Shown here piece by piece: positions 25,801 through 40,960 of a stretch of 64,000 nt of DNA. The DNA lies in the NCBI GenBank assembly GCA_018907035.1, contig JACCIC010000164.1, positions 1,025,001-1,089,000 on the forward strand, written 5' to 3'. The notes below the pieces were generated by a model. The model did not search any database and was not told the origin of the DNA. It worked only from the letters and a program-made list of their open reading frames with translations. The DNA comes from Sycobia sp. Sy_11. Lineage: Eukaryota; Arthropoda; Insecta; Hymenoptera; Epichrysomallidae. Both the position numbers and the translations under genes were made by a program. Within the stretch, counting starts at the first letter, position 1. Each line of letters begins with the position of its first letter.

Positions 25801-27446
25801 TCGTACCATTTACAGTGGCAGACTTAGTTGTTCGTTTTTTCCATCCAGAAAGAATTATCGTATTCTTTTGGAATCCTTTCAATGAAAACTTTATAGTAGG
25901 GTACGAGAAGCCTATTCAAAGAGAATTTTGAAAGCATTCTACAGAGAAAGCAGTTGACTAATTCCTTTCCCGATTCTACCGAATTTTCTTTTGTAAAATA
26001 TGTTCGTATTCTTTCGGAAAGCTTTCGGAAAAGAGTTTGAAAAAGTACTAAATTATCTGATGAATCTACTCAGAAAAATTTCCAAAAAAATCCTTGCAAA
26101 GACTTAGTCAGTAACCAAAGTTCATTCATTTATTCTTTCAAAATGCTTTCGAAATCATTTCATGAATTCATTCATTATAGTATTTTTAATTCTTCGGTTT
26201 TTTAAGCATTATTTCTGTGTATCCTTTCAGAAAGAATTCTGAAAGCATCTTTATGAAGACTTGAATGCTGACCAAAAAACAAAAAACAAAAAGCAAATCT
26301 TTGCCAAAAATTTGATTTTACTATGAAAATCTTAAACTGACAAAATTTAATGGTATTAAAATTGATGGAAGTTTGTTTAGTAGTTTAAGATTTCTACTTA
26401 TCTGCAACAATAACTTGTACTATTGTTATGATTATCAATAAATTCTTACCAGTTCTTACACATTCCTCGGTTAAACAGACTTTTGGACCTAAAATATAAG
26501 AAAGAATTATTTATTTGAAAGTTGATTAATAAGAACTCAAATATTTAAATGGTCTAGTATGTTTATTTAGAAGTATGGATTTATTCATTTGGACAGAGTT
26601 CAATCGACTTAAAAGTGAAATTCTTATCTCAAATGTGAACCACGCGAATAATTTTAACTCAATATACAATATTTTAGCCATGTGTTAGAAAGATAGATAT
26701 AAGCTGTGGTTGTTATTATTAAATAAATATGTCGGCTTTGTTTACAAGTAGATGACTTTATTAAAAAAATGTGTTCTTATTGTGAAACTCCTAAACCTGA
26801 TAAAAATAAAAACCAGGAATTTGCACAATGAAATGTTGGTTACAATCTTACTGCGTCTGTGAAAATTCGATGTTTCATTAAAGATTCTTCAACTAAGTAA
26901 AAGTTGGCAATTCGACAACTTGGGCAAGCAATGAAAGTTGCCTGATTCCTGTAAAGAGTTCGTGGAGGGCCGAAGTTTTGAACAACCAAGTAAAAGTTAC
27001 GTAAAACTTTGAAAGTAGTTCCGACCAGGTTGGTACAGATAAAACTTTTTTGATAATCCCAGACCTTGTAAAACAGCTACATTTGTTATTCTTATTAATT
27101 CTTGATATTAATATTATGTATGCAATAAACACTATTGAGCTGCATATGATTTTGCTATATAATCATTTGAGTACAAAAGAATAATGAATACAATGCTTCG
27201 ATCTATAAGCAATTACGTATATCTGGAAATATTTTTCTTACATTAGGATAAGTTTAAAATACAACAAAAAATCTCAAATCTCAAGTTTTCAGCCATCCGT
27301 CAGTGAATCAACGAGATAGAAATTGTGCTACGCCAAAATTCCGAGGCATTCCGAGTTAATTTAACACAACCAATCCGGTCGTATCCCGCAATAAAAACTC
27401 GATAGCCTCGAGCCGCTTCAAACACGTGACTGTATACGTGTATGTA

Positions 27447-27491
<45 letters not shown>

Positions 27492-30400
27492 ACGATAAAT
27501 TAATCAAACTTCGGCTCTTGTCCGGCGCCTCTTTGATTTTTCATCAGCCTTTCACCGAGGCGCTCTCCGCGGTTTGATTCGCCATATACGAACGCCCGAT
27601 AACTACGCGGGCACCTGCGCGGAAAGTTTATAGTATGTATGTATATATACAGTAGCGAGCGCAATAGACGCGCTTGTACAGCGAGTAATTCGAAAAGAGT
27701 AATTTGATTTTTCCCCCTACCCCGCCGCCCCCTCTCTCCATCAACTCCTATTCAAAACCGCTCTTCCTTTGGCGTGGAAATGGCTTTGAGCGTTTTAAAA
27801 CGCTGGATTGAGCGCTATCCGGCGCGTGCATTTGTAAGTTTTATAGGACTAAGAATAGTATGACAGTATTAGTCTGGAAGGGGACATAGAGCAATTACAA
27901 TTTTCCAATACTTTCAGTAAAAAAATTTTTGCAATATCGATGACATGCGCACGTGCAATATTCGTTCGGCTAGATCAATCAAAGGCTTTTAATGCTTGTT
28001 CCTATTTTTATTGCAATTTAATAATCAAGTTTTAAATAGTCAATCTCATAATGTAGAATCAATAGTAAGATTATTGATTAGTTTCACAATTGTTTATAGA
28101 AGAATCGATTTTTACAGTCGTTTCCGAATGGAAATCGGTTTCATAAAAAATGAATGAGTGGAATACGCAAGTGAAAAGTATATATATTTTCAACATTTTA
28201 TAAGGGTGGCCTTCAATTAGGGCCATTAATTGGTATACTGTGTAAAAGCATCGGAATAGTTATATTAGTTACATCATTTTTACATATTATCTATTACTAT
28301 TAATAAGTTTTATAATTTAATTACATTAAATTTCTCTAGTCTTACTTTGATTTAATAATAATTTCATTATTATTTCCTTAACTATTATATTAGTTCATGA
28401 TAAAATATTCTGATTTTTCTATAGACATTTTATTATACAATATTGTTTTAATGCTATTGTTTAATCTTCATGATACAGAACGATCAGTCTGGTCTGTATA
28501 AATTGTAGTCCCTCCTGCGTAGTAAAATTTATAAACGCCATTTTTCGTGGTATCTCTATTTATTTATTTTTTAAGTGTATATTTTTTAAGAGTAAATTAT
28601 GGCATCTTTAGCTGATTATGTTCTTATTCATAATTGTACGGTAGTAGCCATTTGAGAAGATCAACTTTGCTTAAATAACTTGATTTGTTCAATAGTACAA
28701 TAAGTCTCGCAATAAGGAGTCCATATATGAAAGACTTCAAGAGTTTATTTATATAAATTTAGATATTGGTTTGATTTAAAAGAAATTGAGGTACCAGTAA
28801 ATGTCCAGGTTTCAGAAAATTTAACGTTATTACTAATTTAACGTTATTTCTAATAATAGAAACGTTCAAAAAATTTCAAAGCAATTTGAAAATTCAATTT
28901 TCTGAATCAACTTAATACAGTTTGAACTTAATTTTTGAATCAACTTAATACTTGAATGAATATCGAGTTTAATAATGTTATAAAAGCGTCTAAATGTCTG
29001 TTTTTGTCATTCCTTTCGTATTATTTATATAAAAAAGGCTTAAACTTAAGCTCGCGTTACATGTTCGTGAAACTAAATATAATATATTTATTAAATGGAA
29101 ATAATGAATATGTCTAACCTGAAGTTTATTTTAATTAAGAATTCAATTTCATTCCGCAGATAATGGTATAGATAAAGCCATTAAATTCACGTGGAAGGCT
29201 ATTTTAATAACTATTTCTTCCCAGAACTTGTCAAATTAAAGGAGAGAAGATCGAAGTTGCCTCTTGTTTCTCATATCACGTTTCGTGTGCCCGCTCGCAT
29301 AATTTACACCTGTGTGTGTATATCTAGGGTTTCGGCATCAAAAACCAGATTTCGGATTCTCAACACTATATATATATAATATAAAATACGAATCACGTCT
29401 CCTTCCAAATTAGAGATATTCGATTGAATTAGAAGTATTCTGATAGGAAAAATCAGAGTATGACCGATCCTGTGAAAGAAGAGACACTCTTAGAAAATAT
29501 TACGCGTTTTAAATATTTTAGTGATTTAATCATAGAAGATTATTACATCTTTAATTTTAAATATAACGATATGAAAAAATTCTGGTTTCTAAAACACGTA
29601 TCTGTATGAATTTGAATTGGTAAAAGTTATTCGACGTACCTTTGAAACGATAACCAGTAAACGCATGATTCTTTACTCTTTATACAAAAAATTTGTTGCA
29701 TGTAAAAGATAGATGTGTCAAGTTATTACTCAATACTAATTCCTTAATACAAGTTTAATATTTATCAATCTCGAAAAAATCGATAAAGTAATCTATGAAA
29801 TGTTACACTTTTTTAGCGTAATTTATTTTTATTTTAAAGAGTTCGGCCTGTTTTAGAGTGACTCCTTTATTTTCCAATATCTAAGAATTCTTCCATTAAT
29901 TTAAAAATCAGAAACGATAGAAGCCTTCAAATTCAATGGGGCTCTCACAAAACTTCAATTTCAAGCTTATTAAATTTTGTAAGGATGCGAGCATTATGAA
30001 TATTTTGGACACATTGAATATGTTATATGTACATTATCAAGGATTAAGAAGTAATAAGTGACTCATTGATCAAAAGCAAGCAAACGATTTTTAGCAATTT
30101 AGAATTAATAAGTAATTGCAACTTCGAAGGGAATGATGCCATTTGTTTTATTAGTACATTGCTCTAGGAGAGCAAGGAAGAGTGATAAAAGCGTTAAATT
30201 TATATTGATCATAAGAAACTATCTAAAACTATTTTTTTTGATATTTCGTTATATTTTGCAACTAATTTTTATATTTAGTCTAGTTTTAATTTATAGCAAA
30301 ATTTTATTTACACTAAAAATGAACTTGTCCTTTTTTAATGATATATTAAATATTCAGTGTTATGAAAACATTTTTCAATATAAAACAAAGGAATTCATAT

Positions 30401-31422
30401 ATAATAGATATTGTCATGAGTTAGAAATAAAATGATTCTTATATTTCGTAAAATATATACAAGATTTTCAGTATTAAAACGCGAGTTGTTTGTCGCTATA
30501 TAGTCCACGTTTACCTATAATTCATAAAACAAGCATGGATTTACACAAGTAGAGGGGGTTTTCCTGTAACCTTCACAATTTTGAGAGCGACGAGGTCAGT
30601 ATCTGTCGAGTATCGAGACAAACGGCAACGGCCCTTGCAATTCTCGATATCTCATGTAAATATCTAACGAATTCTTTATCTGCACGTACACAATAAATAA
30701 TTGTTTTTTCCACTAATTCAACCCCGAATAATTTATCCTCCTTTGATATAAAACAGGTATTATTAATTATGATGAAACTTAAATTGATGACTGAAACTTA
30801 ATTGCCGCAAAAGGGAAATTACGTACTGCAAAACGAGTTCTTTTTTTAAAGAATAAATAATTCGAATAACTTTAAATACGTTTTTCTTTTGTTCACATAC
30901 AGTTTTATTTTTAAATGTAAACGTTGATCGCAAGTGACATAATATTATTTACAATGAAATAGATTGTCGTGACTTTTTCTAGTAAAATATTCTATATGTT
31001 TAATCGTTATATCTGCTAGTTGAATGTATTATTATAATAATTTTTTTTATAAGGAGCTAATAACGAAAACCAATGAAATCAATTCCTTGATATTGTAATA
31101 AATTCAGGACTCTTTTTTACTCTTTTTGTAAACGAAATCTTTTTTTTTTAAATATTTCAGTGTTTGTAATTATTATTAATTAATTGAATTTAATAAATAC
31201 TTATTAAACTTAAACTGTAATAATAAGTAGTTATGCGAAAATTTTGTTTATAGTTGTTTACACTACAAGTACAGGTACAAAATATTGCCTAACGACATTT
31301 AAAGTTTTCATTTTTCGCGTAACAAAGTAATTAAATTTTAGTTAGCGAGGCCAAAAGTTAGGGCATATATATAGAAGGACAGCTCGGATGGTAGAGCGAA
31401 GGTCTTGATTTATAATTGACTA

Positions 31423-31453
<31 letters not shown>

Positions 31454-32265
31454 TAGATCTAGTGACACACGTCTAAAAAAATTGTATATACTTTTTAAAT
31501 AAACTCATTACAGATAATTTAAATAAAATAACGGAAAGAAATGTAAAAGAACATTAGGCTCATTAGAATATTTTTTAAATTTCGTAATTATGAATCTTCA
31601 AACTTCAAACTTCTATTAATTTATACGACATTGTATTTTTATATCTCAAAAGATCCGAAATCATTTTAAAACAATAATATCCAAGTATAATAATTAAAAA
31701 GTACAATATGTTATATTAAATAATTGAAATTACTTAATAATTAAAAGCCAATTAATAAGACGAAAATCTAAATCTATGCAAAGAAAATACAAAGAAGATT
31801 ACCATAAAAAACCAAAATTAATTTTATTTTATACAAACGCTTCTATCTAATTTATTATTATGGTTCCCTATCGGTACATAATAATTATTCTCAGTAAATA
31901 AAATAAGCTCATATACAGTGGAATATGAAAATTCAATACACCTAAAAATATATTAAAATTAAAGCGTTCAAATATATATACTTATAAAAAGGAACATCTT
32001 TCGACTTGTAAGAATAAAAAAGGGGCACATAAAGACATCAAATTTAGTATCCAATGTTTACTGTATTTTTCGTAAAATAAAATTATATGCATTTTTTAAA
32101 ATAACATATCTAAATTTTTTATATTCGGTTTATAAATTATTTCATCATCATGCCGCTTATCGAAAATGTTAATTTGGCTATTTATATGAATTTTTTTAAA
32201 ATAATCATTTTCTTGATGCTTTTGATCTAATATCTTTATATTATTAAAATCTATTGTATGAGTAC

Positions 32266-32331
<66 letters not shown>

Positions 32332-34892
32332 TGATGTAAAACATAAAAGATCAACGTCTGTTTTGTATATGTGTGTATAAGAAAATATACTCATACAATA
32401 GATTTAATAATACGTAGACTTAAATGCGTAAGCTTACGTATATTTTTAACCATTTTATAAGTTCTATGGGCGTTTTTGCAACACATGTGGTGTAGAATTT
32501 TGACAATATCTTTTGTAAGCTGTATTCGTTTTTAGTAACTTATTGAAAATTTTATTCTTTATTTGCATGTAATATTAATAAATCTCTCAATTTTTTGTAT
32601 TAATTATGTTTTTACTAATTTAACATTCTACCTGAAAAAATAATCTTTCAATACCAATATATGTTTATTTTATTCTTTTTTTTTAAAAAATAATCTAATA
32701 TCTATTCGTTCAGTAGGCCCATCAAAAATCTCAATAATGCACTGATCTAGAATAAATATAGGGATCTGGAATATTGAAAGATCTTTGAACCACAACGGGT
32801 CGGTAAAGCAAAAGTCAAATCCAGTCGAATAGTGCAAAGTATTCCGAACGCTGAGCGACTTTTTTTGGTTTTTAATCGAATATCTATCAGAATTCAACAT
32901 TCAGTAAGTTGCTTATCTACAAATGTTAGAAGTACAAAACGTTTACAGAAATATTTATATAAATAAATTTATATAAATAAATTATCAAAAAACAACAACA
33001 CAAAAGCATTGCTCCCATTCTATTATTACCGAAAGAAATTTGATGACAGTTTCGAGAGTTCAACCTTGGTCGACGTCTGCTTTCAAGCAATTTTCAAGCA
33101 ATAGTAAGAACCCGTAAAGTTTCAATAACGACATTGTTCGACATGTCAAAATTAGTTTCGCGGAACGAAGAAGCCGCAAAGTTCCATCCGCAGGATCGAC
33201 GTCTGTAGTCTGTACTCCGACGTTATAATGCGCCTCGAGTTTGACTTTCTTCCCGCCCCCTACCCTTAATAACCATATCAGAAAGCGCGCGTCAAAGACG
33301 CTCCTGCGCCTATCGCGCCGGGCTCCGTCCTCTTTCTCTCGTATACACCCTCGAAACGCCAGCCAAGATGAGGAAGTGGGGGGGAGGCTTTAACAGCTCG
33401 GCCCGCGCACTCCCATACAGCGCTCTCGCGGCGAAAATCTGTTTTCGTCGCTCGACGCGCGACCCGCGTTTACCGCCCCCTGGCTTCGCGCGGCAGGAGT
33501 GCGCTCGACCCGCCCCCGCTCCCCGCTTCCGCCCCCTGCGCCGCGAGGAAAACCTCGTTAATATCGTTTCCTAACCAATCTCTCGGAAGGGAGGGGAGGG
33601 AAAGGGGGTCTCGATGCGCTCCGCGACGGCACGCAGGCAATAACTGCGATAATGCCGAGAATATTACCCTCTCCCCCACTCAGAGAACTCTGCCCGGACT
33701 TTACTTCGTTGCAATTTATTCCCGAACGCGCGCTTGGGGCTCCCCAGAGATCGTCCGTACTATTTGTTTCGCGTGACCGTGCACGCAGAAACGAAATCAC
33801 CATATATATGTATTCAGACGAAAATGTCCGCGTGCGTGTGCGCGACGCCAGATTTATCGAATTTATCAAAAAAGCTCTTAGCCTGAAAAATTTTCGACGG
33901 TATAAAAAGTCCGTGCAACGACGAGAGATTGGAAAATTCATTAGTTCTGGGATGAAAAAAAAACTTTACCCTTTTAGTGCCCTATTTCGTGCGCAGTAGA
34001 CGTAAAATTTCTACTGCGCGGAGAGAGTATAAGCAAATTGAGTTGACGAGTATTTTCAAAATTTAATAAAGATTAATTGGACCCCCATATGCTTCTTTCA
34101 TAAAGGAAAAAGAATCAGCTTTTGATGGACGTCGATTTTTTAATTTATTGAGTAGAATCGAATAGGTAGTATAATTTTTTGAAAATATCGAATAAAATAG
34201 AAAAGTCAAAAGATATTATTTAATTAACTACCCAATTTACGTATAATTTTTCATGTAAATTCATATAAAGTCTTGTTAGACGAAGTTTCTATCGATATAT
34301 ATATATTTATAAATTGAAAATGAATTGCTCGTTCACGTTTTCAAGTTTTTAAATACAGAGAATAAAAAACTAATGCGCAGCTGATAGTTTTTTAACGAGA
34401 AATTAGGCCAAGTATTATTTTTGTTTACTTCGATATATTCCCGAGTGAAAGTACGAACGTTTATTTATTATAGGTTATTGTTGCCGAATATTATTTTTAT
34501 AACAGAGGTATTTTACGAGAAATTCGAATTGCCACGAGTAAAGCGAATTTTACACAGCAAGTAAAGTTGCATCATTAGCCATAGTCTAGTATCTCCGAAC
34601 TAAATCTCCAATGGAATATTACATTTAGGGTGGATGAGGGGTGAGCTACGACCCTTCGGCGTACGTTTATATAAATTCGAATATATATCGACTAGAGCAA
34701 TAAAGAAAATTTCCACAATCATCGAGAGTTTCCCCCATTGGTAGCTTCATGTAACCAGTTCCATCGTTTCGTGCAATTACAAGAATCGGAACTCATCAAG
34801 GATATCCATATCTAATTTTTACTTTTTCATCGAAACGAACATGATTCTCATCTTCGCTTAATTGCTCGAGGCATATTTTCAATTTCGAAATT

Positions 34893-34929
<37 letters not shown>

Positions 34930-37900
34930 AGTTATTTTTAAATAATTAGATTTGAATTCATTATGATTTATCGACAGTTATGAAGTATACAGCATCTGCA
35001 AATGAAACTCATCTATCCATGAATTTAAACTGAAATAAATTTGATTGACGTAGTACGTTAACACAATAAACGGGAAAAGAAACGAGAAACGCGAAATTCA
35101 AGTAAATTTAAATATTTGTTAAATGAGAGAAAAATTATTTCGTAACACTTCAAAGCTAATAACAAGAGTAAGTTATAAAGATTTTTATAAAAAAATTCAA
35201 AAATTTCTATACTGATTCAGTAAGTGTATTACTGATTAACTAAATAGCAGTAAATACATATAAAGGCTATTTCATAACTATAAATAGGCTTTTTATATAA
35301 AAATTTTAATAGAAAAAGTTATAAACAAAATCGTTTGACTTCATACTTATCAAGATTAAAATATCGTCTTTTTAGACTAATAAAAAACATCTCAATCATA
35401 TTCTAATTTGATTATTATTTTCGACAGTGAAGAGATCAACTGTTATCAAAGGGGACGTTCACATTACGTGCTCTAATGCTCTATATTACATATAATTAAT
35501 ATTTTTTATTATTACATATTTAGCTATTATTTCTATTTCATAATCGTTACAAGAACAACGATAGCTTTCGAGTACTTTCGTAGTGTAGTAATTTAATTTA
35601 ATTTTTCATAAATCGTGTAAGGAATATTGAAGTAATTAGATTAACGACTTTCTAACAAACTTAATAAACTTAACAAACTTTCTAACAAAAATCTTACGAA
35701 AATTTGGCTGTTGACTTATTGAAGAATTGAAGAAACACCTTTGTGCCGTATTACTAAATTAAAGTTACGTGGCTCTCTTGGCTTGTATCTGGAAAACTGT
35801 TTAGTTTTAACAAAATCAAACCTGTATTAGCAAGGAAATTATCAATTCCAATAATTTGTACGCATTCGATTTATAATTTATTATAATATCAAATTCATTT
35901 GCCTCTCTCATTGCTCATGGATAAGAGATATTATCGGATTCATTGAATTGAATAAACTAAATGAAAATATTCACCATTAGAAATTCGTATTTCTATGTAT
36001 CTAGAATGCCGAATTTTCAAATAAAAATTTTGATTTGCTTGGTGGTCATATAATAAAGGTGTATTAAACGATAAAATAAAATCATAAAGTGGAAAATTTG
36101 TATGGCAATAGAAAATACATAGAAGGTCCCCGGGTGCATATTGTGTGCATATATATATATATACACGCCGAAGGTGTTTATTGCACAGTTTACGATGCCT
36201 ATATTAAACAGACGTTACCGAGACGCGCGCGTGCGCCGCGCGCAACAATGGTGCGAAATGCCACGTTTCCTCCTTGACCGAGAGGCCCGCGCAGAACAGC
36301 GGAGCAGCGCGCCGAAACTTCCTCGCGCTCTGTGTAAAGTCAGGAGAGAAGAGGGGGAGAGAGATATTTGGACTTGCAATTATTACCCGTGCGATCGAGG
36401 GATTTCCCGAATAAGCGGCGTCAGTTGCTAGCTCGCTTCGATTGCGTATCCGTGCGTCGCCTTTGTACGCACCGATCTGTCTATAATTATTCAGCAAAAG
36501 ATCTTCAAGCGGGTATTAAGCGGGAATTCTCATGGCCATAAATGTAAATCGGGATGGCGATTAAACTTTACATAAAGGAATAAATATCGGTATATATCTA
36601 TTATAGAGGGAGTAAAAATCGCTTTAGGAGACATTGGACCTTTTTGCAATTAGAGCTTGCAAGATCTATGTATGATACGTATTATAGTCGGAACTCGTTT
36701 TCAGTGACTGATTTTTAGAAAACATCGTTCAAATCACTGGTCTATGATATATATCTACGTATTCCAGAATTGTTGTTTTCTACAGTTGGTAAGTTAGATA
36801 CTCTTTAACTTCGTTCTTTTCCATTATTTTGATCGCACTTCGCGTGCCCCCCTTCCCCCCGCCACTAACTATTATGAAGATTCTATACAATTATGAATAC
36901 AATCCATACTAATTCGATCTTGTTTAAAATAGAAAAATCTCGAGATAATGAGAATACTAAGGGAAAAAAATTTGACCTAACAGTTAAAATAATAAGACTA
37001 CAGGCATAGCAAAATATTAAATCCAAAAATTAATAGAGATGTTCCATAACTCCGTATTATTTTCAATTCAAATCCGCTTCGATCGTGCTATTCGCGAAAG
37101 ATGGTCGAAGTATCACAAAAAGGTATAAAAAGGTAAAAAATACAACTCACGCGACTCCTGTGCGCACTCCCGCGACGTGTTGATGGTGAACAGTAGAGTA
37201 AAGACGCACATGGCCAGCAGGGCGATCACGAGGACGCTGACGAGCTGCTGCCTGTTGGTCGGGCCGCGCCTTCTGCTCCTCCTCGGCGACGTCATTCTGA
37301 CGAGGCTGGTAGACGTCGAGCCGCTCCTCCTGTAATTCACCTGCAAGCCGATCGCGGGTCAATCGGTCTGTGGCCCATCTGTCGTATTGTCGGGGGGGGG
37401 GGGGGTTGATGAATACTCAAGAGATCGATGTCAACCGAAACGGTAGCCAGGGATTATTAATTATTGTCGATTATGCGCGAGAGATTTCTTAGTCGATATG
37501 ATATATCGAGTCCGGATGTTCGAGTAAAAATGCAAAAATAAGACTAAACGGTGTCCTTTTTCTTATCGGAAGGGTCTTTCTGTCGCGTTTCCTTTGGCCT
37601 TTACAGTGGCTTTTTGTACTCAGTAGTGGATGTTTTTTATATAAAACAAATTTTATAGAAACGATAAACACCTTGCATAATAAAGGTAATCGAATGACAG
37701 TTGTACAATATTTTATTTATATATCGACTGCGCCCAGGGATCGACGACATAACTCGGGTATAATTATTTCTTGTAATACTTTCTTAAGCTTTCAAACGCG
37801 TTTTTCTCGAAACAGCATTTTATGCGAATCCCTATCCACGATTGTTCGACAAAACTTGAAATCGACTAGGCAGAAATTTTTAACGCAAGTGCAGCATACG

Positions 37901-40900
37901 TCTTGTACTCTCAGACACTATAGTAATTTGTACATAACACAAAAGGAAGAAAAATTTATAATGTTTTAAAAACCGTGCCAGAAATCAAAAATATTAATAT
38001 TCTACTTAGGTTTTAGTTCAGGCTATCGCCTTACATAATAACGGAATAACATCCAATTTTGTTTTTTTTTCGATCATCTGGAAGGTGGGATCGTTTTACA
38101 ACTTTTTTAAGACGGTTTCAAAAAAGCTTGCGAAGAAAAAAGCTACGTAGCCAATAAAAATGTTAAAACTTACTTAAGCGTAAAATAATTTTTGAAGATT
38201 TTTCGATGATTATTAAATATAGTATACTGGGCATTATACTTTGTGTTTTTGAATGCCTTCAAAAAATGTTTTTTTTTTTTTATTAAACCCTTAAACAAGA
38301 GGTCTAATAATTAAAATGAATAAACAGATTTATAATTTGGCCATACCATTGAATAAAATAAAAAATCTTTAGAAAAAATCGTATTTGGAATTTTTCGCTC
38401 TGCCAGCTCAATAAATTCTTATTTGACAAATAAATAGAACATTTACAAAATTCATATTTATACGAGGAGTTTAGAACTGTTCCAACTTTAACTCAAGACT
38501 TACTTTTGTCCCAACCAGGGGTACTTCGATATACTATGTAATAAACTTGCTACTATAGCTCACGAGAACAGTATGTATAAGTACTTGAATAAAGTTTTAG
38601 TGTAAAGTTACTCCGAGCAAAATCGCATACTGCATAACGCTTACATGCTTAATAGGACCTATTGTGCCAATTATTTGGAAAGTAAAATGACTACTTTAAT
38701 ACACTTATTTACGTATTTAACAATTGTACCGAATTCTATATCATTAGTTTACATTAAAAGAGAATTCAGCTATACCTGTATAAATTTGTATGCAATAGTA
38801 CACTATAAACTTTGATTAAAACCTAACGAACTTTTATCCCTATCCCTGCAAACTTGTTTTACGCTAATATGAATTAATATGTTGATGTATAGACAGTGCT
38901 TTTATCCCGCACAACGAAAATCCAGCTCATATTAGAAAATTTATGCGCAATTCGAATTTTTATCCTCTATTACTAGTATCCAGTTATTTTAAATTAAAAA
39001 CAAAGCCCCCTGCCAACAGCGATACTTTATTTACGGGAGGAAGGGGACATACGAAAGTTTTTGCGCGACTTGTTTGCGATATTGCCACTACGAGATTTGA
39101 AGATTTAAAAATTTGAACGAAATGAAATTACATTCGTGCTATAAACAATGGATAAATTGTTTTTAGTAAAACTTTATCGATATATTTATCAGATTTTTCT
39201 TTACATACGATCTTAATCATTTTTTGGTTTTAAGATTAAGCATTCATCGAATTATTCAGAATCTTTTTCGTATCAAGTATACTCTAACACTGTTGTCAAT
39301 CGCTAATCCAAAGATAAATAAATTTTATCCATAAATATAATACTATTTATTATATGTTTATGTTATGAATCATTATAAATAAGATCTTGAAGGCAATATT
39401 CAGTTTCTGTTGTATACAAAAATATCGCAAGAGAATGTTTAGACGTATTACATAATGAATTACAGTTTATATAAAATATATTTATTTATTATTTGGTTAA
39501 ATTATTTTAAAATGTTTACGAGGTAGCTTTTCGCTATCAAAAAATTCTGGTTTACGTTGTTTGTGAAATATTTCTACACGATGGGGAGTCAAGATCGGAT
39601 TCATCAGAAGTAGCTATGACTTTGGAAGCATTTACGATCATAAGTAAACAGAAGCCTTTATCGTTTAAACCAAACATTGCTCTATATTTTTCGTTTTATT
39701 ATGTAATTGTTTGCTTAGTAATAAGTCAAATATTAATAAAATTAAACAATTAAATACAAATGGTTGTATTATTACATAATTAATATTCAATTGTTTTGGC
39801 GGACGATAGTCTTGTAAAGTCAGAATTTCATTAATCGTTTTTAAATTGTATATCAATATTATTCGAACTAAATAAAATTAATAAAAAATTAAAAACTCTT
39901 GAATTTGTTTATATAGCTATTGTATATGTTTGAATTATTATTCGAATCGAAATAAACATTAATACTCTAACCGTTTCCTTATTCATTAGTTCCATTTATT
40001 AATTATTTGTTGTATTATTTTTAAATAAATATACAACGGGATTAATTAAATAAATGAAAAGCTCTTTAATGCTGTACAGAAATACCAAAATTTGAAAGCT
40101 TTACTATGAAATTAAGCTAGATCTTTCCATTCGAATAATCTAAATCTGATTATATAATAATAATATATTAAATTAATTTTAAAAGATAAAGTTTATATAT
40201 ATATTTAAAGCAGAGTCTGAACTGATACAAATGTTGTACAATTTTATATTGTTTACATGTATTCAACTTTCTCATATCTTTTTTATATTTTCCTAATTTT
40301 AAAATATTATTTGATAGGTTAAACTGGAAATAACTTACTTTGAAATACGTCAGAAAAATGCCAGCAATTCACGTAAATATAGAATGTCATGTTTTTTCAC
40401 ATAATATCATTCAGTCAATGATTTACTTTTATCTAACAATTTCTAATGAAAATAACAAGTCGTAGATTATTTAATAAGTCTGAAAGTAATAAAACATAAG
40501 GATTGAATAGTTTCTTCAGTTACTGTCGTATATTATTCTTAAATAATTTAGATTATAAAAATCATAAACTTGATTTAAGTGAAATAATCAGTATTCGAAG
40601 AGACAATAAGAAATATATCATTTCCTTTTATATGCGATAAAGTGTTAAATTCTCTTTCTAACAGAAAATAATTTAAGTGTGACGTTTTATAGGTTCTACC
40701 TTTTTGTTTCACGATGTCTGTAATGGTAAAAAAAAATTAAGATTAACCTTATCGGGGCCCGAACGGAATCAGACACCGTTCGCTTGGATCACACCAAAAT
40801 CCGCTAGAATTAATCGATAATTTTCCGTAAAAGACCAAATGTATCGATACACTACCGATTTCAGCGATCGATTTTTTACAATTACGCTTATCTCTCTATT

Positions 40901-40915
40901 TCAATATATATGTAG

Positions 40916-40960
<45 letters not shown>

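Larger units (their letters stand above)
25332..37150 (-). other. Intron 2 of the neprilysin-like gene (11.8 kb)
   Basis: The largest intron. It holds degenerate short repeats (25520-26290), a mixed-composition patch (about 27290-27850), a tRNA-like fragment near 31371, a TA-core hairpin (32249-32405), CpG-rich patches (33030-34020 and 36180-36490) and several microsatellites. The protein model suggests that a short phase 1-1 exon could be hidden here, but I could not find it. Confidence 0.75.
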
